Shown piece after piece: positions 1-9,811 of a stretch of 64,000 bases of DNA. Numbering within the stretch: the stretch's first letter is position 1; each line of letters opens with the position of its first letter. This stretch comes from Streptomyces sp. ISL-12. Its GTDB lineage: Bacteria; Actinomycetota; Actinomycetes; Streptomycetales; Streptomycetaceae. Where the stretch lies: positions 1 to 64,000 of the forward strand of contig NZ_JAGGOO010000130.1 in assembly GCF_018614415.1 (NCBI RefSeq). Reading direction: 5' to 3'. The notes below the pieces were generated by a model. It was not told where the DNA came from and searched no databases. It saw nothing but the letters and a program-made list of their open reading frames with translations. Made by a program: the position numbers and the translations under genes.

Positions 1-110
1 CTGATCCAAACGACAGGCCCTTACTGATGATCTCGGCGTCATGTCGCCGAACGGTCAGCGAGACTCCCAGCTCAAAGGTCCCGCCGTCACGCGACATCAC
101 GCCTGGAATT
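1..110. other. Intergenic edge, nothing recognised
   Basis: This is the short stretch between the window edge and the stop codon of the protease gene. I see no convincing ORF, tRNA or strong hairpin in it. It may be the 3' flank or promoter region of a gene lying outside the window. Confidence 0.3.
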
Positions 111-1019
111 TCAGTAGGACGCGCCGGACGCCCCCGTGCCGCCCCTGGAGGCGGCGGCACCCGCGTGACCCCACCCCAGGGTCCGCAGAACGGCGGAGAC
201 GCGTGTGTAGACCCCCGGGCTGCCCATCTGTCCGCAGCCGCTCCCCCAGGACACCAGCCCGATCAGCTTCCCGTCGGCCACCAGCGGTCCCCCGCTGTCC
301 CCCTGGCACGCATCACGGCCACCGGCCTGATCTCCTGCGCACACCATCGTCCCGGCGCGGTACTCACCCTCCTCACTGCCCGGATACGCTCGCTCGCAGA
401 CCGCGTCGGGGAGCACGCGCACACGTGATCCGTGCAGACTCCTCGCGTAGTCCCCGACACCCGAGGTGTCGCCCCAGCCGTAGACCACCGCGGCCGTCCC
501 CGGCTCGTACGCGGCATCGCCCTCGGCCGCCATCGCCAGGGCGGAACCGGCCGGAAGGGCCTTGGAGAGGGTGATCACGGCGAAGTCACCGGCGTTGCTC
601 ATCTCGTCGTAGGCCGGGTTCACCCAGACGTCGCGCACCGGGATCTCCTCGCCCCCGTCCCCCAGCAGGTCCGTACGGCCCGCGATGACCTTCAGGCCGC
701 CCAGCCGCGTCGGCGCTGTCCCGAGGCTCTCCTGGCCGAGGCAGTGAGCCGCCGTGAGCACGGTGGTCCGTCCGACGGCCACTCCCCCGCAGAACTGCCC
801 CGCCCTCGTCGCCCCGTACCGGTCACGGCTGGACAGGGCCACCGTCCACGGGCTCTCCGCGGCATCCACCGGAAATCCCCCGACGACGACGCTGTCGGCG
901 ACCGCGGGGTGCGCGGTCGCCCACGGTGACACCAGCGGTATGGCGGCCGCCAGGACCAGCGGCCGGACCAACAATCGGATCAGCGATCGGACCGGCGGCC
1001 GAGCACAGGGACGACGCAT
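111..1019 (-). CDS. Secreted trypsin-like (S1 family) serine protease
   Basis: Predicted extracellular S1 endopeptidase of 302 residues. The N-terminus has an Arg-rich start, a hydrophobic core (about residues 14-32) and an Ala-rich cleavage region, so it looks like a Sec or Tat-type signal peptide. The catalytic triad is visible: His92 in TAAHC, Asp145 in GDFAVITL and Ser242 in GDSGGP. Asp236, six residues before the serine, is equivalent to chymotrypsin Asp189 and implies cleavage after Arg or Lys. The C-terminus keeps the usual VSWGSGCG and PGVYTRVS motifs. The ATG is preceded by GAGGAG at good spacing. It lies downstream of hrdB in the same direction but is separated from it by a terminator, so it is probably transcribed alone. 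Family assignment is firm; the physiological substrate is unknown. Confidence 0.93.
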   Translation of the reverse strand: MRRPCARPPVRSLIRLLVRPLVLAAAIPLVSPWATAHPAVADSVVVGGFPVDAAESPWTVALSSRDRYGATRAGQFCGGVAVGRTTVLTAAHCLGQESLGTAPTRLGGLKVIAGRTDLLGDGGEEIPVRDVWVNPAYDEMSNAGDFAVITLSKALPAGSALAMAAEGDAAYEPGTAAVVYGWGDTSGVGDYARSLHGSRVRVLPDAVCERAYPGSEEGEYRAGTMVCAGDQAGGRDACQGDSGGPLVADGKLIGLVSWGSGCGQMGSPGVYTRVSAVLRTLGWGHAGAAASRGGTGASGASY

Positions 1020-1116
1020 ACGGGCTCCTCACTCATGGTGTTCACGAAACACCCAGAGTGATCCACCCGGCGTTGCCTCGCACCCCGCTCGAGCGAGTAC
1101 TCCGTCCTCCCGGTAC

Positions 1117-1159
1117 GGCGAAGGGCCCGACCCCCGGGAGGGGAGGCGGGCCCTTCGCC
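1117..1159. terminator. Hairpin terminator downstream of hrdB
   Basis: A perfect 13-bp stem (1117-1129 pairing with 1147-1159) encloses a C/G-rich 17-nt loop. It lies 18 bp past the hrdB stop codon. There is no U-tract, as is normal for Streptomyces terminators. Confidence 0.75.
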
Positions 1160-1176
1160 GACCGTGTCGCTATGAC

Positions 1177-2703
<1,527 letters not shown>

Positions 2704-3006
2704 GAACAACCTCTCGGAACGTTGGAAACGGCTTTCGGCCCCGTCCTGGCGGACAGGTCCGACCGCCGGCTTGGGGATGGGCCGACGGCGCGGGCGGGGC
2801 CGGGAGAAGCACAGCGCCGTGAACGGCGTCCGTATTCCCTCCTCGGCTGTCACCTCTTAGGTCATCGCGTTGTTCCCACGAGCGTTACGCCCAATCCGCG
2901 TGGCCCGAGTCACACCCCGTAAGGGGCCAAACTCGGCCAGATGCGGTCAGAAGGAATCAGCAACGGCGCCCGTGCAATCCGACCATGCCAACAGTACGGC
3001 GTCACA
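2704..3006 (-). promoter_or_regulatory. hrdB leader and promoter region, with candidate SigR-type promoter
   Basis: This noncoding stretch lies between the whiH terminator and the hrdB start. On the minus strand it carries GGGAAT at 2839-2834, then 18 nt, then GCT at 2815-2813. This approximates the SigR consensus GGGAAT-N18-GTT, about 100 nt before the start codon. It is established that S. coelicolor hrdB has a SigR-dependent second promoter; the match here is imperfect at -10. A second, housekeeping-type promoter is expected further upstream (near the TTGGGC at about 2898), but I cannot define its -10. Confidence 0.35.
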
Positions 3007-3049
3007 CCGTCGACCCCGCAGAGCCGTCCAGGCGCTGCGGGGTCGACGG
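3007..3049. terminator. Hairpin terminator downstream of whiH
   Basis: A perfect 15-bp stem (3007-3021 with 3035-3049) has a 13-nt loop and begins about 75 bp beyond the whiH stop. It insulates hrdB from whiH transcription. Confidence 0.75.
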
Positions 3050-3123
3050 CGGCGGCGACCCGGCCGAGCACCGCCACAGGAGGGGGATGGCGGGCCGGCC
3101 GAGCCGCTGGGGCGGAGACGCGG

Positions 3124-4011
3124 TCAGTGCTCGCGCGGGGCGGGCACCACGCGTTCCACCTCGGGGTGGACGGTCAGCAGTTGGCGCATGGCGGTCTCGG
3201 CCGCCGCGCCGTCACCGGCGGCGAGGGCGTCGGCGATCCGCGCGTGCTGGGCCAGCGACACGTCGTTCGGCCGGTCACAGCCCGTGACCGGACCGCCCGA
3301 GACCTGGAGGGCGGCGGACACGATCCCGGAGAGGTGCTCCAGCATGCGGTTGCCCGCGACCTGAATGAGCAGCATGTGGAATTCCGCGTCGGCACGGGAA
3401 AAGGTGAGGGCGTCGCCCTGCGCCATGGCGTGCCCCATGACGCCGACCATGTCGGACAGGCGCTGCTGCACATCCTCCCGGCCGTGCCCGGCGGCCAGGC
3501 GCGCAGCCAGCGGCTCGATCGTCCAGCGCAGCTCGCTCAGCTCGCGGCGCTGGTCGTCGCGCTGCGGTCCGAAGGCCCGCCACTCGATGATGTCAGGGTC
3601 CAGCAGGTTCCAGTCGCTGACGGGACGCACGCGCGTGCCGACGTTCGGACGGGCGCTGACCAGTCCCTTGGCCTCCAGGACGCGCAGCGACTCCCGGACG
3701 ACGGTGCGGGACACCTCGAAGCGCTGGCCGATCTCCTCGGGCACCAGTGGGCGGTCGGCGCCCAGGTCGCCGGAAACGATCATCTGACCGAGCTGCTGAA
3801 CCAGTTGTCCGTGCAGTCCGCGACCGCGGCTGCCCGCGGTACGCCGGCCCACGCGGCCCAGTTCGGGGTCCGCCCCTTCCCAGGCGGGGGCCCCGACGCG
3901 GTCGACGCCGGGCGTCTCGGCGTAGGGGTAGCGGTCGAGTTCGCCCGGGCTCTGGAGGCCGGAGTCTGCGGAGCGGGCGGCGGTCATCATGGTGTGCGCA
4001 AGGGTACTCAC
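3124..4011 (-). CDS. whiH: Sporulation transcription factor WhiH (GntR/FadR family)
   Basis: GntR-family regulator required for sporulation septation in aerial hyphae, 295 residues from GTG 4011. That start has AAAGGA just upstream and fits the known protein; ATG codons 8 or 9 codons further in are possible alternatives. A variable N-terminus (about 75 residues) precedes a winged helix (HGQLVQQLGQMIVSG through VSRTVVRESLRVLEAKGLV, about residues 82-135). The C-terminal FadR-type all-helical ligand domain contains a plausible metal/carboxylate-binding set (DAEFHMLLI and later His residues). Its place next to hrdB is the classical Streptomyces arrangement. A GGGTGA/TCACCC palindrome lies in its leader, and a WhiG-like -10 lies upstream. 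In S. coelicolor whiH is transcribed by the sporulation sigma factor WhiG; that is known biology, not visible here. Confidence 0.95.
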   Translation of the reverse strand: MSTLAHTMMTAARSADSGLQSPGELDRYPYAETPGVDRVGAPAWEGADPELGRVGRRTAGSRGRGLHGQLVQQLGQMIVSGDLGADRPLVPEEIGQRFEVSRTVVRESLRVLEAKGLVSARPNVGTRVRPVSDWNLLDPDIIEWRAFGPQRDDQRRELSELRWTIEPLAARLAAGHGREDVQQRLSDMVGVMGHAMAQGDALTFSRADAEFHMLLIQVAGNRMLEHLSGIVSAALQVSGGPVTGCDRPNDVSLAQHARIADALAAGDGAAAETAMRQLLTVHPEVERVVPAPREH

Positions 4012-4071
4012 GCATCCTTTGTCGGCGCCGTTCCCAACTCCCTTGAGGTCTTTAGTGAAAAGCACACGAAA

Positions 4072-4087
4072 GGGTGATCGCTCACCC
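4072..4087. promoter_or_regulatory. Candidate WhiH operator palindrome
   Basis: GGGTGA-TCGC-TCACCC is a perfect 6-bp inverted repeat with a 4-bp spacer, about 60 bp upstream of the whiH start codon and just downstream of the candidate promoter. The position suits autoregulation by a dimeric GntR protein. The role is inferred. Confidence 0.4.
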
Positions 4088-4113
4088 CTTCGCAATTGAC
4101 GCCTTATCGGAAA

Positions 4114-4121
4114 TAAATGGA
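4114..4121 (-). promoter_or_regulatory. Candidate WhiG-type -10 element of whiH
   Basis: The minus strand reads TCCGATAA, 7 of 8 matches to the WhiG/flagellar-type -10 GCCGATAA. It would give a leader of about 95 nt. No TAAA -35 at the proper spacing is evident, so the assignment rests on the -10 and on knowledge that whiH is WhiG-dependent in S. coelicolor. Confidence 0.35.
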
Positions 4122-4173
4122 CTTTCCCCGGGGAGTTGCGCGCACGCCCCGACCGGACGGTTCCGAGCGGCCG

Positions 4174-6270
4174 TCACCGGACCCGTCCGCGCAGGGTCAT
4201 GAGCAGATACGCGCAGAGCAGGGCGGTAAGCGACAACGCCAGGGCGCTGCCCACGGGTTGGACGAGGGCCTGCAGCACCGCCACCACGTAGCGCTCTCCA
4301 CCGAAGGGCCACTGGCTCAGGAGGATCTCGCGTACCCGCATCGGAAGGTCGGCGGCGGTACGTACGGACTGACCGTTCCAGACCTTCTGTACGAGAGGGA
4401 CGACGACAACGGGTACGGCGACCACCGCAGCCAGCCCGGCCGTGGTGGACCGGAAGAGGCCCGCGGCCAGCACGCCGGCCCAGGCGCAGCCGATCGTCAG
4501 ACCGGCCCAACCCGCGCTCAACGCAGCCCAGTCGGCGGGAACCCGCACAAACTCTCGCCCGTAGAACAGGTGGAGCACTTGCGCATCGCAGCCCACCGTG
4601 AGGACGGCCAGCAGCAGTGCTGTGGCGGCGGAGACGACGAGTTTGGCGGTCAGCAGTCCCAGCCGGCGGGGCACGGTGCCGCGATCCGCCGCCAGCGCGG
4701 GATGGCGGAACTCGTCACCGAACGCCAGCGCCCCCAGCAGCCCGGCCCCGAGCGCCGCCGGCGGCAGGGGCACCTCCCTCGGCCACGCGGCCAGCAGACG
4801 TGGCTGCGGGGTGTGCCCGACACGGGCGAGGAGTACGGCGGTGACGGCGGACAGGACGAGTACGACCGCTCCGGTGACGATCCCGGTACCGACGCCGGTG
4901 ACGCGGCGCAACTCGTACCGCAGCGGGCGGAGCGGGCTGGGCGCGGAACGGACGGAGATGGGGGGCGGGAGGACGGACGAGGCGCCGCCGAGAGGGTCGT
5001 TGCCGGGGGTGAGGGAGAGGGCCGGGGAGGGAGCAGGAGCAGGGGTACGGAGAGCTGACGTCGGCGCGGGCTGGAGGGGTGCGGGATCCGGCCGGGCCGA
5101 CCCGGTCCGGTTTCCCGGCGCGACCGCGGTGGCCGCGGTGCTCGTGGTGCTCGCCGGTGCGGGCCGATTCGTCGCCTGCCGCGCATCCGTCGGCGCCACG
5201 GTCGTGGCATCGGGCTGCCCGGGTTCCGGCCCTTTCGCGGCCGTGACGGCCGGGCCCGGCCGGGCGGACGGGTCCGTCTCCTGCTCCGCGCCCGCGGCGT
5301 CCGTGCCCCTGGCTGCTGGGGGTCCAGGCTCCGGCCCGTTTCCCGCCGTGACCGTGAGGACCTCCGGGCCGAACCGCTCCTCGGTTCCCGCGCCGGGCCC
5401 CATGTCGCCCACCTCGTGGGCCAGTTGGTGGACGAGGATGCCGTGCCGGAACGCGGTCTCACCGACGTCGGCACATGTACTGCCGTACACGGAGAGGCGG
5501 TTGCCCCCTTCGCGGACCACCTCGACCGAGCGGTGGGCCGTGCGCGCCTCCTTGGCGAGGAGCGTGGCGAGGCGGGCGGCGTGCGGACTGCGGACGGCGA
5601 CGCGGGGACGCAGCCGGGTGCGCGAGAAGTCCGCCGCCTGCTGGTCGGCGACGACCTTGCCCCGCTCCAGCGTCACGACGTGGTCGGCGGCCCGGGCGGC
5701 CTCCTTGGGGTCGGCCGTGGTGTAGAGCACCGTGCCGCCCTGGACCGCGTACGCGCGCAGGGCGTCGTGCAGCCAGCGGCTCTCCCGTACGGAGAGCCCT
5801 TCGGCGGGGCCGTCGAGGACGAGGGTGTGCGGGTCGGCCAACAGGGCACAGGCGAGACCGAGGCGGCGGTCCGTGCCGCGCGAGAGGGTGCCGAGGCGTT
5901 CGTCGCGCAGGCTCACGAGTCCGGCCGCTTCCAGCACTTCGTCGGCGCGCCGCACCGGGACACCCGCCGCCGCGCACAGCATTCGCAGGTGTCCGCGGAC
6001 CGTCCGGGCCGGGTGCCCGGGCACCTCGCCCAGCAGCACGCCGACTTCGCGTGACGGGTGGGCGATCCGGTGCAGGGGGCGGCCTCTGAAGTGCGTGACG
6101 CCGCGGCCTCGTTGCAGTTCGAGCATGAGCCTGAGCACCGTGGTCTTACCGGCGCCCGGCTCTCCGAGCAGTGCGGTGACGCGACCCGCACGTGCTTCGA
6201 AGGAGACGTCGTCGACGGCTGGCGGTAGCTCTTTGCGTGGGGTGCTGGTCAGTCCGAAGGCCTGGATCAC
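4174..6270 (-). CDS. ABC transporter: ATPase-like domain fused to permease domain
   Basis: A 698-residue half-transporter-like fusion. The N-terminal ABC domain (residues about 1-220) has an intact Walker A (GEPGAGKTT, 36-44). The rest is divergent: the signature reads LSRGT, Walker B is VLDGP (catalytic Glu replaced by Gly), and the H-loop region reads YTTADP without the usual His. A long Pro/Ala/Thr-rich linker follows (about residues 300-460). The C-terminal domain of about 230 residues has around six hydrophobic segments of ABC-2 permease type. GTG 6270 was chosen because it begins the conserved VIQAFGLTS segment; its ribosome binding site is weak, and a TTG at 6315 is an alternative. The order NBD-linker-TMD is unusual. 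It lies upstream of whiH in the same direction with a 160-bp gap. Substrate unknown. Confidence 0.85.
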   Translation of the reverse strand: MIQAFGLTSTPRKELPPAVDDVSFEARAGRVTALLGEPGAGKTTVLRLMLELQRGRGVTHFRGRPLHRIAHPSREVGVLLGEVPGHPARTVRGHLRMLCAAAGVPVRRADEVLEAAGLVSLRDERLGTLSRGTDRRLGLACALLADPHTLVLDGPAEGLSVRESRWLHDALRAYAVQGGTVLYTTADPKEAARAADHVVTLERGKVVADQQAADFSRTRLRPRVAVRSPHAARLATLLAKEARTAHRSVEVVREGGNRLSVYGSTCADVGETAFRHGILVHQLAHEVGDMGPGAGTEERFGPEVLTVTAGNGPEPGPPAARGTDAAGAEQETDPSARPGPAVTAAKGPEPGQPDATTVAPTDARQATNRPAPASTTSTAATAVAPGNRTGSARPDPAPLQPAPTSALRTPAPAPSPALSLTPGNDPLGGASSVLPPPISVRSAPSPLRPLRYELRRVTGVGTGIVTGAVVLVLSAVTAVLLARVGHTPQPRLLAAWPREVPLPPAALGAGLLGALAFGDEFRHPALAADRGTVPRRLGLLTAKLVVSAATALLLAVLTVGCDAQVLHLFYGREFVRVPADWAALSAGWAGLTIGCAWAGVLAAGLFRSTTAGLAAVVAVPVVVVPLVQKVWNGQSVRTAADLPMRVREILLSQWPFGGERYVVAVLQALVQPVGSALALSLTALLCAYLLMTLRGRVR

Positions 6271-6423
6271 CCGCAGCAAGATAGCGCGGTATGTCCGGTT
6301 TTCCGGGCATCGCAAGGCCCACCCGGCACCGGGCCTCCGGCTCCACGGCTGCTCTGCTCCGCGGAGCGTCCGCTCGTTCTTCCCCGGCGGTGCGGGCCCG
6401 CGGTCCTCGTGGGGTCCCGGCCG

Positions 6424-7182
6424 TCACACCTCAGGACGCAGCATGGGTGGGTTGAGCAGGGTCGCGCCGCCGGCCCGGAAGAGCTGGGCCGGGCGGCCGC
6501 CTTGGCGGGTGGTCGTACCGCCGGTGGGGACGAGGAACCCCGGGGTGCCCGTGACCTTACGATGGAAATTGCGCGGATCCAGCGCCACTCCCCACACCGC
6601 CTCGTAGACGCGGCGTAGCTCGCCCACCGTGAACTCGGGCGGGCAGAACGCCGTGGCCAGGGAGGAGTACTCGATCTTGGAGCGGGCCCGTTCCACCCCG
6701 TCGGCCAGGATCTGGGCGTGGTCGAAAGCCAGCGGGGCGACGGGCTCGCCCTCCCGGCCGTAAGCGCTCCGCTCCAGCAATTCCTCGACCGGCGCCCAGC
6801 GCGCGTTGCTGGCGTCGCCGCCCGCCCGGGGCGCGGGCAGGTCGGGCGCCAGGGCGAGGTGGGCCACGCTCACCACCCGCATCCGGGGATCACGCTCGGG
6901 ATCGCCGTACGTCGCCAACTGTTCGAGGTGCGCGCCGTTGTCCTGGGCGGGCGCGGCGGGATCGTGGACGCACAGTCCCGTCTCCTCCGCCAGTTCGCGC
7001 GCCGCGGCCTGCGCGAGGTCCTCGTCGGTCCGCACGAAGCCGCCGGGAAGGGCCCAGCGCCCCTGGAACGGCGGCTCGCCCCTGCGCACCGCCAGCGAGC
7101 ACAGGGAGTGGCGTCGCACGGTCAGCACGACCAGGTCCACTGTGACGGCGAAGGGCGGGAAGGCTGACGGGTCGTAGGGCAT
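6424..7182 (-). CDS. Nudix hydrolase/NrtR-like regulator
   Basis: A 252-residue protein with an N-terminal Nudix fold carrying a complete Nudix box (G48-x5-E54-x7-REL-AEETGL, residues 48-70). A C-terminal winged-helix-like region (NFHRKVTG...GRPAQLF) is typical of the NrtR group, which senses ADP-ribose-like ligands and represses NAD metabolism genes. Because the box is intact it could equally be an active hydrolase. ATG 7182 was chosen because the fold begins about 10 residues later. GTG 7272 has a better GGGAG, and GTG 7317 overlaps the upstream stop as GTGA, so an extended, translationally coupled form is possible. It lies downstream of the debranching-enzyme gene in the same direction. 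Confidence 0.85.
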   Translation of the reverse strand: MPYDPSAFPPFAVTVDLVVLTVRRHSLCSLAVRRGEPPFQGRWALPGGFVRTDEDLAQAAARELAEETGLCVHDPAAPAQDNGAHLEQLATYGDPERDPRMRVVSVAHLALAPDLPAPRAGGDASNARWAPVEELLERSAYGREGEPVAPLAFDHAQILADGVERARSKIEYSSLATAFCPPEFTVGELRRVYEAVWGVALDPRNFHRKVTGTPGFLVPTGGTTTRQGGRPAQLFRAGGATLLNPPMLRPEV

Positions 7183-7313
7183 GCCGCGATCATAGTCGTC
7201 TTCCTGACGATAAACACGCCCTTCGGTGCCTGCACCGGCCGCTGGTCCAGCAGGGTACGGGATGGGGCTCACCATCTGCTCCCGGGTGTCGTTCGATACG
7301 GCGTCACGCGAGG

Positions 7314-9614
7314 TCACACCCCCAGCTGCAGCCCTTCGGCCGCCTCCTCGACCATGGCCAGTCCGAGTCTGCTGACCCGTACGGCGAAGGGTGCGCCCGC
7401 GACTCGCAACCCGGTCAGGCCGATCTCCCCCAGGGGCGCGCCGCGCAAGGGGTGCAATGCGACCGTCCCGGCGGGGGCGTCAGGGCGGATGCCGACGAGC
7501 GCGGTGAGCAGGAGGACACCTGACGCCGCCGCGGTTGCGGCCGGCCGGCAGGCGGCAGGGTGCGGCAGGGGCACGCTCCCCTCCGTGCGCTGCTCCCCCG
7601 CGTACATCTCGGGCAGCCGGTGGCCGAAGGCCCCGGCCGCGGCCAGCACCCCTCTCAGCAGCGAACCCGCCGTCTTCTCGTACCCGGCGGCGGCCAGCCC
7701 CGCCACCGCCACCGCCGTCTCGTGAACCCGTACGGCGCCGGCACGGTGACCGAACGGGTTGTACCCCCTCTCCTTCGCACCGAGTCCGCGCAGCCCCCAA
7801 CCGGAGTCCAGGGCCGGGGTGCCCAGCAGCCGGGCCAACTGGTCGGTCTGCGCCTTGTCCAGCAGGCCCGGGGCGTGGGCGCCCCCGCCCAGCAGCCCGG
7901 TGTCGAGGAGGTGCGCGGCGGCCGAACCGAGGTGCGGTACCCGGCGTCCGTCGGAGATCCGGGCCGCGGCGGGCCGGCCACCGCCCGGGTCGTCGATCCA
8001 GAAGTCTCGCCGGAACGCGCTCCGCAGCTCCTCCGCCCATTGCCGCAGCCCGGCACCGCCCGGTCTGCCACAGGCGTCGAACAGATCGGCGCCGAGCAGG
8101 GCCGCCCGGTGGGCATGGGCCTGGGTCTCGCAGCGGACCGGTCCGCCGGGGTGGGGGTCACGCAGGTAAGGACCGTCTCCAGCGGCGTTCCGCAGCCAGG
8201 TCAGGCAGCGTTCGGCCGTCGGCAGCAGTTCTTCCGTCTCCGCTTGGGACAGTCCCCAGCGGCGGGCCTCCGCGAGCAGCACGGGGAAGAGCAGGGTGGC
8301 CTCGGTGCCGGTACAGCCCGGTGGCAGATACGGGCCCGCGTCACGTCTCGGCCCGGGGATCATGCCGGAGCCTGGTCCGCGAGCGGCAATCTGGGTGCGG
8401 GCGAGGATGCACAGGGTCCCGGCCGCGAGCCGGGTACCGAGGGGCAGTGTCATCCGGGCGGCGGCGAGTGCCTCGGCGGGGGCCAGGCCGCAACGCCATG
8501 GCGCCCCGGCCGCCAGGTACAGGTCGTTGTGGTGTGCCGGATCCCGTAGCAGCAGGGCGCGGAGGTCCTCGACGCTCGTGCGGAGGAACGCCGCCACCCC
8601 CGGGTCGTCGCCCCTCGCGGCGGCGGGGGCGAACGGGCTGTTCACCACGCGGCCGGGGGCCCTGACCGGTCCGGTGCCGCCCCGCCGTACCCGGAGTTCC
8701 AGCGTTCTGCTGCCGCCCGAGGGCAGTTCGAACTCCCAGCGCAGCACGCCCGCGGAGGCCAGCGCGTCGGCGGGCGGCGGGTCTGCTGTGACCGAGGAGG
8801 TTCCGTCGCGGCAGGACCAGCGGAGGCCCGAGTCGTGCACGGTGGCGGGCAGGTCCCGTCCTGCGGCGCCCGCCGCGATCGCCCCGAGGTCGGCCAGGTC
8901 CGTACCGAGGGACAGTTCGACGGGGAGACGCAAGGTGCGGGGGGACCAGTTGCGCAGGGTGATCCACTCCGTGCCGTCCGCCTGCCGGGTCCGCTCGACC
9001 ACCACATCCGGGTCCGGCCCCGGGGGCGAGGAGATCCGCACGGTCCCGACGAAGCGGGCACGGTCGGCGGCGGCCCTGTGCGCTTGCACGGGGACCGGTT
9101 CGCGGCCCGCCACGAGGAGTCGGCAACGGGAGAGCAGGCGTCGGCCTTCGCGATAGAACCCTTCCAGTCCGCGGCCGGTCAACTGCCCCTGTTCGTCGGA
9201 GACGGCCAATCCCGGCAACGCGACGCAGATCATGACGTCGTGAGCCGACGGCAGAACACCGGACCGTCGGCCTCCCGGCGGCGAGGTGCTCCGGTGAGTG
9301 GCCGACGCGCTGTGCGCCCGTCCACCCGCATGAGCCGGCGTCCGGCCCCCCGGACGCGCAAGGGCTGGAGGAGTGGCCGGAGCAGGAGCAGGAGCAGGAG
9401 CAACGACGGTGGACGCTTTGAGTTTATTCATGGATAAGTCGATATCTTGCCCCCGCTCGTTGCCCGGCTGCCCCAGGGATGCCGCCGGCCACTCGGTGGC
9501 GCGTGGTTGCCCCACCGGCCGTACTGGTCCGCCCTGCGGCCCGTGAGACACCGGGGCGCCGCTCGGAACCGGACGGATGCCGTCGGCGGCGTAGGGCGGA
9601 GTCGGCTCGTGCAT
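7314..9614 (-). CDS. Glycogen debranching-type protein (N-terminal GDE domain plus glucosidase-like domain)
   Basis: A 766-residue protein. A low-complexity N-terminus (about 140 residues) is followed by a glycogen-debranching N-terminal beta-sandwich domain (VALPGLAVSDEQGQLTGRGLEGFYREGRRLLSR) and an alpha/alpha-barrel region resembling amylo-alpha-1,6-glucosidases (NDLYLAAGAPW, GWGLRGLGAKERGYNPFGHRAGAVRVHETA). The predicted role is alpha-glucan trimming in the cytoplasm. ATG 9614 has a strong AGAGGAAG. Codon 60 is TTA (9437-9435), inside an AT-rich patch, so translation would depend on bldA tRNA if this start is right. A later start (for example ATG 9431 or the methionine before ICVALPG) would avoid it. 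Domain assignment is good; the start is uncertain. Confidence 0.8.
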   Translation of the reverse strand: MHEPTPPYAADGIRPVPSGAPVSHGPQGGPVRPVGQPRATEWPAASLGQPGNERGQDIDLSMNKLKASTVVAPAPAPAPATPPALARPGGRTPAHAGGRAHSASATHRSTSPPGGRRSGVLPSAHDVMICVALPGLAVSDEQGQLTGRGLEGFYREGRRLLSRCRLLVAGREPVPVQAHRAAADRARFVGTVRISSPPGPDPDVVVERTRQADGTEWITLRNWSPRTLRLPVELSLGTDLADLGAIAAGAAGRDLPATVHDSGLRWSCRDGTSSVTADPPPADALASAGVLRWEFELPSGGSRTLELRVRRGGTGPVRAPGRVVNSPFAPAAARGDDPGVAAFLRTSVEDLRALLLRDPAHHNDLYLAAGAPWRCGLAPAEALAAARMTLPLGTRLAAGTLCILARTQIAARGPGSGMIPGPRRDAGPYLPPGCTGTEATLLFPVLLAEARRWGLSQAETEELLPTAERCLTWLRNAAGDGPYLRDPHPGGPVRCETQAHAHRAALLGADLFDACGRPGGAGLRQWAEELRSAFRRDFWIDDPGGGRPAAARISDGRRVPHLGSAAAHLLDTGLLGGGAHAPGLLDKAQTDQLARLLGTPALDSGWGLRGLGAKERGYNPFGHRAGAVRVHETAVAVAGLAAAGYEKTAGSLLRGVLAAAGAFGHRLPEMYAGEQRTEGSVPLPHPAACRPAATAAASGVLLLTALVGIRPDAPAGTVALHPLRGAPLGEIGLTGLRVAGAPFAVRVSRLGLAMVEEAAEGLQLGV

Positions 9615-9811
9615 GCGGGAACTTCCTCTGCGCTCGGCAGGACTCGGGCAGGCGCGGTGCCTGGGGCGCGCTCCGGGGGGACGCGCGTGGCGCGGCGGCA
9701 CGCCCCGTTCCGGCGCTCCGCCACTCAGGTGAACGGAACCGGCCTCCTCCAGGTCACGCCCACGGCCCGACGCCCCGGCGCGCAGACGACTGACGCGGGC
9801 ACTCACTCTGC

